Positions 40,992 to 50,053 of a stretch of DNA of 64,000 bases are shown here, piece after piece. How positions within the stretch are numbered: the stretch's first letter is position 1; each line of letters begins with the position of its first letter. The notes beneath the pieces were generated by a model that was not told the DNA's origin, made no database searches, and saw nothing but the letters and a program-made list of their open reading frames with translations. Source of the DNA: Microbacterium sp. cx-55 (GTDB taxonomy: Bacteria > Actinomycetota > Actinomycetes > Actinomycetales > Microbacteriaceae); NCBI RefSeq assembly GCF_021117345.1, contig NZ_CP088261.1, positions 186,001 to 250,000 on the forward strand, in the 5' to 3' direction. Position numbers and translations under genes: made by a program.

Positions 40992-43097
40992 ATGGTTGAC
41001 GCCGTCGTCCGAACCGAAAAGCCCGCCACCAGCCGCCGCACTCCGGCCGGAGGAGCGCCGACCGCGCCGCACTCCGCCGCCGAGGCCGCCGAGCCCCGGA
41101 TCAACGTGGCCGAGGTCACCGATCTGCTGCTGGGCACCTGGGCCGACACGCGCCGCGAGGCGCGCGAGATGATCAAGGACCCCGCGTTCTGGAACATCGA
41201 GGGTCAGACCGTGGCCGAGCAGCGCGAACGCGTGCTCGGCCAGCTGCGCCTCATCGTCGACGCGGGCGCCGCGGCCCGTTCCTACCCACCCGAGTACGGC
41301 GGACTGGGTGACAACGGGGCCAACATCGCCGGCTTCGAGGAGCTCGTGCTCGCCGATCCGAGCCTGCAGATCAAGGCCGGCGTGCAGTGGGGGCTCTTCG
41401 GCTCCGCCATCCTGCAGCTGGGCACCAAGAAGCACCACGACAAGTGGCTGGGGGATGCGGCGTCGCTCGCTCTTCCGGGTGCGTTCGCGATGACCGAGAC
41501 CGGCCACGGCTCGGATGTGGCGGCGGTCGGAACCACGGCGACCTACGACGCCGAGACCGAGGAGTTCGTCATCCACACGCCGTTCCGCGGTGCCTGGAAG
41601 GATTACCTCGGCAACGCGGCCCTGCACGGCCGCGCGGCCACCGTGTTCGCGCAGCTCATCACGGGCGGCGTGAATTACGGCGTGCACTGCTTCTTCGTGC
41701 CGATCCGTGACGAGAGCGGTGCGTTCCTCGACGGCGTCGGCGGCGAAGACGACGGCGTCAAGGGTGGCCTCAACGGCATCGACAACGGCCGTCTCCACTT
41801 CGATCACGTGCGGGTTCCGCGCGAGAACCTGCTCAACCGTTACGGCGACGTCGCCCCCGATGGCAGCTACTCGAGCGAGATCGACAGCCCCGGCCGTCGC
41901 TTCTTCACGATGCTCGGCGCGCTGGTGCAGGGCCGGGTGTCGCTCGACGGTTCGGCGACGACCGCATCCGCCCTCGCCCTCTACATCGCGGTGACGTACG
42001 GCAACCAGCGCCGCCAGTTCGACTCCGGCTCGGGCACGTCCGAGGTCGTGCTCCTCGACTACGGCCGGCACCAGCGTCGACTGCTGCCGAGGCTCGCCAC
42101 GGCGTACGCGCAGGCGTTCGCGCACGACGAGTTCCTGAAGAAGTTCGATGGTGTCTTCTCCGGCCGCAGCGACACCGACGCGGAGCGCGAAGACCTCGAG
42201 ACCCTCGCGGCCGCGCTGAAGCCCCTCAGCACGTGGAACGCGCTCGACACGATCCAGGAGGCGCGCGAAGCGTGCGGAGGCTCCGGGTTCCTCGCCGAGA
42301 ACCGGCTCGTCGGTCTGCACCACGACCTCGACGTCTACACGACGTTCGAGGGCGACAACAACGTGCTGCTGCAGCTCGTCGGAAAGCGGCTGCTGAGCGA
42401 CTACGGCCGACAGTTCAAGGGCAAGGACACGGCAGCGCTCGCCCGCTACGCGGTCGGTCAGACCGCCGGCAAGGTGTTCCACAACGCGGGTCTGCGACAG
42501 CTGGGGCAATCCGTCACCGATTTCGGGTCGACCGCGCGGTCGGTGGAGCTCGGCCTCCGCGAGGAGCAGCAGCGGGAGTTGCTGACCACGCGCGTGCACA
42601 CGATGGTCGCCGACGTCGCCGCGCGTCTGCGCCCGGCGAGCAAGCTGTCACCGGCTGAGGCGGCGGCGCTGTTCAACGAGAACCAGTCCGATCTGATCGA
42701 GGCGGCCCGGGCACACGGCGAGCTGCTGCAGTGGGAGGCGTTCACCGACGCGATCCACCGGGTCAGCGACGACGGCACGCTGCAGGTGCTCACCTGGCTC
42801 CGCGACCTGTTCGGTCTCTCGCTCATCGAGAAGCACCTGGCCTGGTATCTCCTGTCCGGGCGTCTGTCGGCGCAGCGGGCCGGGGCGGTGTCGCGCTACA
42901 TCGGGCGCCTCTGCACGCGGCTGCGGCCGCACGCGCAGGATCTCGTCGACGGCTGGGGCTTCGCCCCCGAGCACGTGCGCGCGCCCATCGCATCGGGTGC
43001 CGAGCAGGAACGTCAGGACGAGGCCCGCGCCTACATGGCGGCGCTCGCCGCGTCGGGCAATGCGCCCGTCTCGGAGAAGTCGCTCAAGAAGAAGTGA
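40992..43097 (+). CDS. acyl-CoA oxidase-type flavoprotein (acyl-CoA dehydrogenase family)
   Basis: 701 aa, much longer than typical acyl-CoA dehydrogenases (about 380) and matching acyl-CoA oxidases. N-terminal helical domain, then a beta domain with PGAFAMTETGHGSDVAAVGTTATYDAETEEFVIHTP (about 160-195), then the FAD-binding helical domain and the ACOX C-terminal domain. The catalytic Glu lies in TTFEGDNNVLLQLVGK (about 450-465). It oxidises acyl-CoA to 2-enoyl-CoA, passing electrons to oxygen if a true oxidase, so H2O2 would form. A TACGTTTTACGT dyad (about 40926) lies upstream. No other beta-oxidation genes adjoin it. Confidence 0.9.
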   Translation: MVDAVVRTEKPATSRRTPAGGAPTAPHSAAEAAEPRINVAEVTDLLLGTWADTRREAREMIKDPAFWNIEGQTVAEQRERVLGQLRLIVDAGAAARSYPPEYGGLGDNGANIAGFEELVLADPSLQIKAGVQWGLFGSAILQLGTKKHHDKWLGDAASLALPGAFAMTETGHGSDVAAVGTTATYDAETEEFVIHTPFRGAWKDYLGNAALHGRAATVFAQLITGGVNYGVHCFFVPIRDESGAFLDGVGGEDDGVKGGLNGIDNGRLHFDHVRVPRENLLNRYGDVAPDGSYSSEIDSPGRRFFTMLGALVQGRVSLDGSATTASALALYIAVTYGNQRRQFDSGSGTSEVVLLDYGRHQRRLLPRLATAYAQAFAHDEFLKKFDGVFSGRSDTDAEREDLETLAAALKPLSTWNALDTIQEAREACGGSGFLAENRLVGLHHDLDVYTTFEGDNNVLLQLVGKRLLSDYGRQFKGKDTAALARYAVGQTAGKVFHNAGLRQLGQSVTDFGSTARSVELGLREEQQRELLTTRVHTMVADVAARLRPASKLSPAEAAALFNENQSDLIEAARAHGELLQWEAFTDAIHRVSDDGTLQVLTWLRDLFGLSLIEKHLAWYLLSGRLSAQRAGAVSRYIGRLCTRLRPHAQDLVDGWGFAPEHVRAPIASGAEQERQDEARAYMAALAASGNAPVSEKSLKKK

Positions 43098-43143
43098 CCG
43101 CGCGGGCGGCGCCGCATCCGGCCCGGATGTCGGCGCCGCCCGT

Positions 43144-43149
43144 TAGCGT
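43144..43149 (+). promoter_or_regulatory. leaderless promoter -10 TAGCGT of tag
   Basis: TAGCGT, six bases, GTG 43156. This selects GTG 43156 over GTG 43150. Confidence 0.6.
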
Positions 43150-43155
43150 GTGAGG

Positions 43156-43728
43156 GTGACTGACGTGATCCTCGGCTCCGACGGGCGTGCCCGCTGCGCG
43201 TGGGCGGGCACCGACGCCGAGTACGTTCGCTACCACGACGAGGAGTGGGGTCGCCCGCTCCACGGCGACCGGCCGCTGTTCGAGAAGGCCAGCCTCGAGG
43301 GGTTCCAGGCCGGGCTCAGCTGGCTGACGATTCTGCGCAAGCGCCCCCGTTTCCGCGCGGTGTTCGCCGACTTCGAGCCGGCCGTGGTCGCCGGATTCGG
43401 CCCCGACGACATCGAACGGTTGATGGCGGATGCGGGGATCGTGCGCAATCGCGCGAAGATCGAGGCCGTCATCGGCAACGCCCAGCGGGTGCACGAGATG
43501 GCCCCGGGCGAGTTCGACGCGCTGATGTGGTCGTTCGCGCCGACCGTTCCCGGTGACCGCCCGGCGACGTTCGCCGACGTTCCCGCGACGACACCCGAGT
43601 CGGTCGCCCTCAGCAAAGAGCTACGGCGACGAGGGTTCCGCTTCGTCGGGCCGACGACGATGTACGCGCTGATGCAGTCCTCGGGCATGGTCGACGATCA
43701 TGTCGTCGGATGCTGGCGCGCCGCCTGA
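43156..43728 (+). CDS. tag: DNA-3-methyladenine glycosylase I
   Basis: 190 aa, the usual length. It excises 3-methyladenine from alkylated DNA. Family marks: DGRARCAWAG (zinc-ligand Cys near the N-terminus), YHDEEWGRPLHGDRPLFEKASLEGFQAGLSWLTILRKRPRFRAVFADF with the catalytic-pocket Glu/Trp, RNRAKIEAVIGNA, and GFRFVGPTTMYALMQSSGMVDDHVVGC, whose His and Cys complete the zinc snap. Complete and intact. The neighbouring minus-strand resolvase-like gene is unrelated in function as far as can be seen. Confidence 0.95.
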   Translation: MTDVILGSDGRARCAWAGTDAEYVRYHDEEWGRPLHGDRPLFEKASLEGFQAGLSWLTILRKRPRFRAVFADFEPAVVAGFGPDDIERLMADAGIVRNRAKIEAVIGNAQRVHEMAPGEFDALMWSFAPTVPGDRPATFADVPATTPESVALSKELRRRGFRFVGPTTMYALMQSSGMVDDHVVGCWRAA

Positions 43729-43824
43729 CGCGTTCGCCTGACGCCGCGTGACGCCTGGCGTGCATGCCTGACCCGGCGCACCGCCGGACGGGTGCGACCG
43801 ACCCGCGCGGCCGCCGGTTTCCGG

Positions 43825-44331
43825 TCAGCGTCCGGCGTCGAACAGGTGCCGGGCGCCCTTGCCGATCACCTTGACGACGACGCCGCGGCGGTGCAGTTCG
43901 GCCACCGTGCGGGTCTCTTCGTCGATGTCGCGGCCGAGCGCGTGCACGCTCGTTACGACGAGCACGTCTCCGGCATCCAAGCGTCCGATCAGGCGCCCGA
44001 GCCGGGCCTCCCAGCCCTCGAGGATGTCGGGCGCGGGATGGCGGAATCCTTCGATGGGCACGCCGTAGCGGGTGAGTTCGTCGCGCTGCGCGACGACCGA
44101 GGGCATGTCGGGGCGGTTGACCACGAGCCCGACGAGCCGCGACCCCGCGGGACGGGCGCGCCACCAGTTGCGATCGGACTGCAGCTCGGTGAAGCACTTC
44201 GGGCACTCGGCGGCGGTATGCGGCAGATGCAGGGGGCTCGTCACCGCGTGCTCGACGGCCGGATCTTGCGCGGCGTGCGTGTGCGCGCCGTCGTCCGGTG
44301 CGTCCCGATCAGGTATGGCCGCGTCGCTCAT
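43825..44331 (-). CDS. resolvase-fold protein lacking the catalytic serine
   Basis: 168 aa. A disordered N-terminus and a CPKC pair (43-46) precede a serine-recombinase-like domain (about 65-160): LVGLVVNRPDMPSVVAQRDELTRYGVPIEGF, LIGRLDAGDVLVVTSVHALGRDIDEETRTVAELHRRGVVVKVI. The order of elements matches gamma-delta resolvases, but the RVST motif that carries the nucleophilic Ser is VVNR here, and the Arg of DRLGR is Ala (HALGR). It has no DNA-binding helix-turn-helix C-terminus. It is therefore probably not a recombinase; a regulatory or structural role is possible. No mobile-element context is seen. Confidence 0.75.
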   Translation of the reverse strand: MSDAAIPDRDAPDDGAHTHAAQDPAVEHAVTSPLHLPHTAAECPKCFTELQSDRNWWRARPAGSRLVGLVVNRPDMPSVVAQRDELTRYGVPIEGFRHPAPDILEGWEARLGRLIGRLDAGDVLVVTSVHALGRDIDEETRTVAELHRRGVVVKVIGKGARHLFDAGR

Positions 44332-44395
44332 GATGCCCCGTTCGTCGTCCCCACTGCGTCCATTCTCCCTCGGCGGCCGGCCCTCGCGGTACGCC

Positions 44396-46120
44396 CTACT
44401 CGATGTCGTCGTCGGTGAGCCGAAGTTCCAGGCTGAGCTGGTCGGCGTCGAGTTCGGCGAGGGCGTGGCGGAGCGCCGCCGTGCTGAAGGTGCCGGTGCG
44501 TCCGACCTCGATCAGGCGCCTCCGCATGGTCTCGATGAGCGCGAGGCGCAGCTCGAGCATCTCGCGCGCGGTGGCGGTCGATTCGTCGTCGGGGGGTTGC
44601 GCCATCCGCAGTCCGACCGTGTCGACGAGGTGCGGCGAGAACGTGCTGCCGTCGCGGCGGACGAGTGCCGGATCGCCGAGCGAGGCCACCGCCGCGGTGC
44701 GCAGTTCGGCGTCGAGGCGCAGCTGCTCTTCCGGAGTGGGTCCGGCGGCGGTGGGCGGGATGCGGAGCAATCGAACGAGACCCGGCAGGGTGAATCCCTG
44801 GAGCAGCAAGCTGATGATCGCCACCATGAACGCCACGAAGATGAGCAGCGGGCGGTGCTCGGTGTTGGCGGGAAGCGTCTGCGCGGCCGCGAGGGTCACC
44901 ACGCCGCGCATGCCGGCCCAGACGATCACGGTGCCGTGCTTCCACCCGAGCGGAGACGCGCGGTAGTAGTCGAGATCGGCGCTCATGCGCTGCATCCGGC
45001 GCCGGACCATGGCGAGGCGTGCGGTCATCCGGGCGGGGTCGGACGATCCGCGCGGGGGAATGCGCCCCGCCTCGACGTCATCGATACGTTCGTTCATGCG
45101 GTCGAAGTCGACGGCGTCGTAGCGGCGCGCGCGTCGCCCCTGCCGCCAGATGATGAACGACACGTACACGGCACGGACGAGCAGGATGATGCCGAGCGAG
45201 GCGAACGCGAGCCATGTTCCGTGCCAGAGACCGTCGTGCTCGGTGAGGTTCTTCGAGACGACGTCGGTGAGCTCCAGCCCCATGATGAGGAAGACGCCGC
45301 CCTCGAGCACGAGTTCGATCGTGCGCCAGTTGATCTCATCCGACAGGCGCTGATCCGGGGTGAAGAAGCGGGCCGCGCCCTGGCCGGTGACGATTCCCGC
45401 GACGACGGCCGCGACGAGTCCCGATCCGCCCAGGTATTCGGTCGGCAGGTAGGCGATGAAGGGCACCGTGAAGCTGATCGCCGTGTTCGCGGCGGAGTTC
45501 GCCACCCAGGCGCGCAGGCGCAGGTTCACGAAGCCGACGACGGCGCCCATCACGATCGCGATGAGCACACCCCAGACGAAAGTGCCGACGGCATCCGCGA
45601 AGGCGAAGCCGCTCGCCACGGCGACCGTGGCGGTGCGCAGCAGCACCAGCGCCGTCGCGTCGTTGAGGAGGCTCTCGCCCTCGAGCAGGGTGACGACGCG
45701 GGGGGAGATGCCCACGCGCTTCACGATCGAGGTCGCGACGGCATCGGTCGGCGACAGGATGGCGCCGAGCGCGATGCCGACGGGCAGGCTGAGCCCCGGG
45801 ATGACCCAGGTGAAGAAGATGCCGAGGAGCACCGCGCTGCCCACCACGAGCAGCACGGAGAGCCCGGCGATGGGGCGGAAGTCCCGGCGGAACTCGATCG
45901 CCGGCAGCTGCACGGCGGAGGAGTAGAGCAGGGGCGGCAGCACCCCGACCAGGATCCACTCCGGGTCGATCGGGGGGATGTCGGGCACGAACGGCAGGGC
46001 GGCCAGCAGCAGACCGATCGCGACGAGCACCAGCGGGCCGGCGATGTTCAGCCGACGGCCGAGCGCGGTCACGACCGCGACGATCACGACGCCGAGGATG
46101 ACGACGACGAGTTCTCCCAT
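44396..46120 (-). CDS. Na+/H+ antiporter, CPA1 family
   Basis: 574 aa. About 12 membrane segments (1-430) and a cytosolic tail of about 130 residues. CPA1 marks: PPIDPEWILVGVLPPLLYSSAVQLP, SPTDAVATSIVKRVGISPRVVTLLEGESLLNDATALVLL (Asp residues of the ion site at about 125 and 155) and WAGMRGVVTLAAAQTLP. It exchanges cytosolic Na+ for protons for pH and salt homeostasis. It starts one base after the malate dehydrogenase stop, so the two form a tight pair. The tail is Glu/Asp/Leu-rich and may sense pH or ligands. Confidence 0.94.
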   Translation of the reverse strand: MGELVVVILGVVIVAVVTALGRRLNIAGPLVLVAIGLLLAALPFVPDIPPIDPEWILVGVLPPLLYSSAVQLPAIEFRRDFRPIAGLSVLLVVGSAVLLGIFFTWVIPGLSLPVGIALGAILSPTDAVATSIVKRVGISPRVVTLLEGESLLNDATALVLLRTATVAVASGFAFADAVGTFVWGVLIAIVMGAVVGFVNLRLRAWVANSAANTAISFTVPFIAYLPTEYLGGSGLVAAVVAGIVTGQGAARFFTPDQRLSDEINWRTIELVLEGGVFLIMGLELTDVVSKNLTEHDGLWHGTWLAFASLGIILLVRAVYVSFIIWRQGRRARRYDAVDFDRMNERIDDVEAGRIPPRGSSDPARMTARLAMVRRRMQRMSADLDYYRASPLGWKHGTVIVWAGMRGVVTLAAAQTLPANTEHRPLLIFVAFMVAIISLLLQGFTLPGLVRLLRIPPTAAGPTPEEQLRLDAELRTAAVASLGDPALVRRDGSTFSPHLVDTVGLRMAQPPDDESTATAREMLELRLALIETMRRRLIEVGRTGTFSTAALRHALAELDADQLSLELRLTDDDIE

Positions 46121-46121
46121 C

Positions 46122-47138
46122 TCAGAGAGCCCCGAGCGCGTGCACGGCGTCGCGTTCTTCGACGAGTTCGGCGGTCGACGCGTCGATGCGCGCGCGGGCG
46201 CGATCGTCGATGGTCAGGCCCTCGACGATGCGGTAGCCGGAGCCGTCGGAGGTGACGGGGAACGAGGAGAACAGCCCCGCGGGCACGCCGTACTCGCCGT
46301 GCGAGACGACCGCGGCGGAGGTCCAGCCGCGGGCCTCGGACGTGCCGAGCACGTCGTCGCGCACGTGGGTGATGGCCGCGTTCGCGGCGGACGCGACCGA
46401 CGACGAGCCGCGCACCTCGATGATCTCGGCGCCGCGCCCCGCGACCCGCGGGATGAACTCGTCGTCCACCCAGCGCGCGGCCGCATCCGCTCCGCCGAAT
46501 CGCTCTTCCAGGGCGCGGAGCGCGGGCGTGCCCGCGACGGTCGCGTGCGAGATGTCGGGGAACTGGGTCGCCGAGTGGTTGCCCCAGATGGCGACGTCGC
46601 GCACGACTCCGACGGGGGCGTCGAGCGTCGCCGCGAGCTGCGCGGCCGCGCGGTTGTGGTCGAGGCGCGTGAGGGCGCTGAAGCGTTCGGGCGGCACTCC
46701 GGGGGCGGATGCGGAGGCGATCAGCGCATTCGTGTTCGCGGGGTTGCCGACGACGACCGCGCGCACGTCATCGGCCGCGTGTGCGGCGATCGCGGCGCCC
46801 TGGGGCCCGAAGATGCCGGCGTTGGCGGCGAGCAGGTCGCGGCGCTCCATTCCCGGGCCGCGGGGTCGCGCTCCGACGAGGAGCGCGATGTTGCAACCGT
46901 CGAACGCGACCGCGGGGTCTTCCGTGATCTCCACATCGTGCAGCAGCTCGAACGCGCCATCCTGAAGCTCGAGCGCGGCACCCTCGGCGGAGCGGATGCC
47001 GGGACGCACCTCGAGCAGCCGCAGGCGCACGGGCCGATCCGCGCCCAGCATGTCGCCCGCAGCGATCCGGAAGAGCAGCGCGTAGCCGATCTGCCCCCCG
47101 GCGCCGGTGATCGTGATGGTCGTGACCGCAGCCGTCAT
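46122..47138 (-). CDS. mdh: malate dehydrogenase-like NAD-dependent enzyme
   Basis: 338 aa from ATG 47138 ([12 protein letters not shown]). Rossmann motif [18 protein letters not shown], then [21 protein letters not shown], the substrate loop [28 protein letters not shown] with the Arg pair that binds malate/oxaloacetate, [27 protein letters not shown] and the catalytic His in [13 protein letters not shown]. These match group of cytosolic-type (AMDH) malate dehydrogenases, although the Gly in place of Ala in TGAAGQIGY and several Ala-rich stretches are diverged. It interconverts malate and oxaloacetate. A -10-like TATGCT lies about seven bases ahead of the ATG. Coupled with the antiporter downstream. 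Confidence 0.9.
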   Translation of the reverse strand: MTAAVTTITITGAGGQIGYALLFRIAAGDMLGADRPVRLRLLEVRPGIRSAEGAALELQDGAFELLHDVEITEDPAVAFDGCNIALLVGARPRGPGMERRDLLAANAGIFGPQGAAIAAHAADDVRAVVVGNPANTNALIASASAPGVPPERFSALTRLDHNRAAAQLAATLDAPVGVVRDVAIWGNHSATQFPDISHATVAGTPALRALEERFGGADAAARWVDDEFIPRVAGRGAEIIEVRGSSSVASAANAAITHVRDDVLGTSEARGWTSAAVVSHGEYGVPAGLFSSFPVTSDGSGYRIVEGLTIDDRARARIDASTAELVEERDAVHALGAL

Positions 47139-47200
47139 ACGCCCGAGCATATGGCGCACGCGGCCGCACCGCCGCTCCCGAGCGATCCGGAGGCGCACGG

Positions 47201-47206
47201 TACCGT
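47201..47206 (+). promoter_or_regulatory. leaderless promoter -10 TACCGT of pip
   Basis: TACCGT, six bases, ATG 47213. Confidence 0.6.
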
Positions 47207-47212
47207 GAAGTC

Positions 47213-48187
47213 ATGACGGTGAACGAGATCGACGATGTGCTGTACCCGCCGATCGAGCCGTACGCCACGGGCGAGCTGCTCGTCGGCGACGGGCAGCGGG
47301 TGTACTGGGAGCAGTCCGGAAACCCCGACGGAAAGCCGGTCGTCTTCCTCCACGGCGGGCCGGGTGCGGGGACCTCGCCCTGGCAGCGGCGCTTCTTCGA
47401 CCCCGAGCGCTACCGGATCGTGCTGTTCGATCAGCGCGGATGCGGGCGGTCCACGCCGCACGCGAGCGACCCGGCCGCCGACCTGCGGTTCAACACGACG
47501 TGGCACCTGGTCGGCGACCTCGAACTGCTCCGCCGCAACCTCGGCATCTCGACGTGGCAGGTGTTCGGCGGATCCTGGGGCAGCGCGCTCGCCCTCGCCT
47601 ACGCGCAGGCGCATCCGGAGGTCGTCAGCGAACTCGTGCTGCGCGGCATCTTCACGCTTCGCCGCCACGAACTCGAGTGGTTCTACGAGGGCGGCGCATC
47701 GGCGATCTTCCCCGATCTGTGGGAGGACTACCTCGCCGCGATCCCCGTGCTGGAGCGCAACCACTTGATCGACGCCTATCACCGGCGGCTGTTCGATCCG
47801 GATCCGGCCGTGCACCGCCCGGCCGCGCTCGCGTGGACCCGCTGGGAAGCATCGACGCTGACGCTGCGTCCCGATCCCGACCTCGTCGCCTCGATGACGG
47901 ATGCGGATGCCGCCACCGCCTTCGCGCGGATCGAGAACCACTACTTCGTCAACGCGGGATGGTTCCGCGAAGGACAGCTCATCGACGAGGTCGACCGCAT
48001 CCGGCACATCCCCGCCGTGATCGTGCAGGGGCGGTACGACGTCTGCACGCCGATCATGACGGCATGGGATCTGCACCGCGCCTGGCCCGAGGCGGAGCTC
48101 GCCGTGATCGACGATGCGTCGCACTCGGCGACCGAGCCCGGGATCGCTGCCGCCCTGCGCGCGGCGACCGACCGCTTCGCGGGCTGA
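47213..48187 (+). CDS. pip: prolyl aminopeptidase (proline iminopeptidase)
   Basis: 324 aa, family length. Serine alpha/beta hydrolase S33 that removes N-terminal proline from peptides. VVFLHGGPGAGTSPWQRRFFDPERYRIVLFDQRGCGRSTPHA gives the oxyanion HGGPG and DQRGCGRS motifs. The nucleophile elbow is GGSWGS (about 121-126). The Asp of the triad is in GRYDVCTP and the His in DDASHSATEPG. Cytosolic, with no signal peptide. The leaderless promoter fixes ATG 47213. Confidence 0.95.
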   Translation: MTVNEIDDVLYPPIEPYATGELLVGDGQRVYWEQSGNPDGKPVVFLHGGPGAGTSPWQRRFFDPERYRIVLFDQRGCGRSTPHASDPAADLRFNTTWHLVGDLELLRRNLGISTWQVFGGSWGSALALAYAQAHPEVVSELVLRGIFTLRRHELEWFYEGGASAIFPDLWEDYLAAIPVLERNHLIDAYHRRLFDPDPAVHRPAALAWTRWEASTLTLRPDPDLVASMTDADAATAFARIENHYFVNAGWFREGQLIDEVDRIRHIPAVIVQGRYDVCTPIMTAWDLHRAWPEAELAVIDDASHSATEPGIAAALRAATDRFAG

Positions 48188-48244
48188 CCGGCGGGAGTGC
48201 CCGCTCTCTCTGGGCGGACCCGCTCTACCCGCGCCGCCGCGCGC

Positions 48245-49975
48245 TCACGCGCCCATCGCGCGGATCAGTGTCGCGATGAGGCGCAGCGGCGATCGGCCGA
48301 TCAGGTAGCGGGTGAGTCCTTCGCTCACGGCCGTCGAGGTGCGTGAGGTCACGAACCACGGGGGCGTGGGGAGCACGCTGAACCGCCCGCGACCCAGTGA
48401 ACGCGGGAACGGGCGGAAGGGGCCGCGCAGAACGGACCGCTCGACCCCCGCCAGGAGCAGGGTGTTGTGCACGATCCCGAGGCCGCTGCCCACGTCGTCG
48501 AGGGTGCTTCCGGGGAAAGCGCCCCAGGACAGGATCGGCGTCGCGAACACCACGCCCGTCCAAGCGTTGATCGCGATGCCGCCGTAACGCAGGTCGGCGA
48601 TCGCCCGGTCGAGGTCGTCGCCGAGGTCGCGCTCCGTGGCCGGGTCGATCAGGACGTTGGCCCCCAGGGTGCCGGTCAGCCGCTCGTTCGCGTGCGCGAT
48701 CGCGGCGCGCAGGAAGTCGCCGCCGTGACCACCCAGCTCGACGACGCCCAGCACGGGCGCGAAGTACTCCGTCGTCTCGATCGGATGCGGATCGTCACCG
48801 GCGGCGACCTCCACGAGCAGGCGCCCGCCCCCGGCCTGCTGCGCGCCGGGGTAGGTGGCACCCGCGGCGGTGAGGCGCTCCGCGGCGTGCGGGTACCAGA
48901 CGGGGCGCGCGGGAGCAGCGGCGTAGGCGGTCTCCAACGCCCGGAGGAACGCGTCGCGCTGCGGCCAGTCCCGGCTGAGGAGCACGACCTGGCCGGCGAT
49001 GCAGTTGTGGCCGCTGTTGTGCAGCCGCATGGTGGCGATGTGCTCCGCCTGGAAACGCAGGTCGGCATCGGTCCACGGCCCGGGCACGACGATGATCGGC
49101 GAGACCCCGCCGAGCTCGGCCGTGATGGGGGTGGTGAGGAGCGGTTCTCCGGACGCGCGGCGGGCGACCGCATCCGGCCCCGTTCCCCACACGATCGCGT
49201 CGAACGTGGTCGCCGAGCCCGTGATGTGCACGTGCGCGAACGACGGATGCCGGGTCAAATACGCGCCGACCGGTCCGCCTCCGCGGACGATGCGTACGAA
49301 GCCGGCGTCGATCAGCGGCGCGAGCGCCCGCTCGAACACGGGTACGAGGGCGTCCTGCGTGGGATTGACCTTCAGCAGCCCGACCCGGTTCTCGGCGAGC
49401 AGTTCGTACAGCACATCGAGCACGGGGATCGCGGTGATGTTGCCGGCACCGAGCACGAGCCCGACGCCCGCCGGAGCCCCCGGGTCGAGTTGGCCGAGGC
49501 CCGCCGCACGCGCGGCCGACCCGGCATCCACGCCCGGCCGGAACCAGACCTCGCCGGTGTGCCCCGACAGCAGCAAGGCGTCGATCGCGCTCGCCGGAAA
49601 GACGTGCGCCCGGATGCGGTCGTCCGGAGCGGCGTCGATGCGCACGCCGTCGAGCGGGCTCGCGCCGCGGGCGAGCGTGCGCAGCGTGCGCAGATAGCCA
49701 TCGAGCGCGCTGAGGACGGCGTACGGGCCCGAGAGCCACTCCTCGCCGCGCAGCGGATGGCGCGCGTCGAGGCCCTTGGAGGCGGCGGCGATCGTGGCCC
49801 ATTCCTCCGCGACGGCGCCGACGGCATCCCGCACCTGGTCGAGCAGCGACGCCCGCTGGTCGAGGCGCAGAGTCGACCACGCGTCGGCCCCCGTGGCGAG
49901 CTCGTCGATCGCCAGATCGAGCGCGGCGGTCTCGGCATCCGAGAGTTCGGATGGGGCAGGGCTGATCGAGGTCAC
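48245..49975 (-). CDS. aldehyde dehydrogenase superfamily protein
   Basis: 576 aa. The NAD-binding domain shows GAGNITAIPVLDVLYELLAENRVGLLKVNP and HVHITGSATTFDAIVWG. The general-base Glu is in TAELGGVSPIIVVPG, and the catalytic Cys in NSGHNCIAGQVV. It is about 80 residues longer than typical ALDHs, and the C-terminus (VERSVLRGPFRPFPRSLGRGRFSVLPTPPWFVTSRTSTAVS) is unusual, like the group of ALDH-like acyl-enzyme homologues acting on long-chain substrates. The aldehyde substrate is unknown. The GTG start has AAGGAGA upstream and -10 TAGGCT (50022-50027) on the minus strand, so it has a leader of about 40 nt. Confidence 0.85.
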   Translation of the reverse strand: MTSISPAPSELSDAETAALDLAIDELATGADAWSTLRLDQRASLLDQVRDAVGAVAEEWATIAAASKGLDARHPLRGEEWLSGPYAVLSALDGYLRTLRTLARGASPLDGVRIDAAPDDRIRAHVFPASAIDALLLSGHTGEVWFRPGVDAGSAARAAGLGQLDPGAPAGVGLVLGAGNITAIPVLDVLYELLAENRVGLLKVNPTQDALVPVFERALAPLIDAGFVRIVRGGGPVGAYLTRHPSFAHVHITGSATTFDAIVWGTGPDAVARRASGEPLLTTPITAELGGVSPIIVVPGPWTDADLRFQAEHIATMRLHNSGHNCIAGQVVLLSRDWPQRDAFLRALETAYAAAPARPVWYPHAAERLTAAGATYPGAQQAGGGRLLVEVAAGDDPHPIETTEYFAPVLGVVELGGHGGDFLRAAIAHANERLTGTLGANVLIDPATERDLGDDLDRAIADLRYGGIAINAWTGVVFATPILSWGAFPGSTLDDVGSGLGIVHNTLLLAGVERSVLRGPFRPFPRSLGRGRFSVLPTPPWFVTSRTSTAVSEGLTRYLIGRSPLRLIATLIRAMGA

Positions 49976-50053
49976 GGCGCTCTCCTTCGGGCGGCCGCCG
50001 AGCGGACTCGGAGGTGCGCTCAGCCTACCGATCCGCCGTCGCCGCGCCGCGGA

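Noticed and set aside
43825..44331. Functional resolvase of a transposon
   Set aside because: The catalytic Ser is absent, there is no HTH, and no inverted repeats or transposase are nearby.
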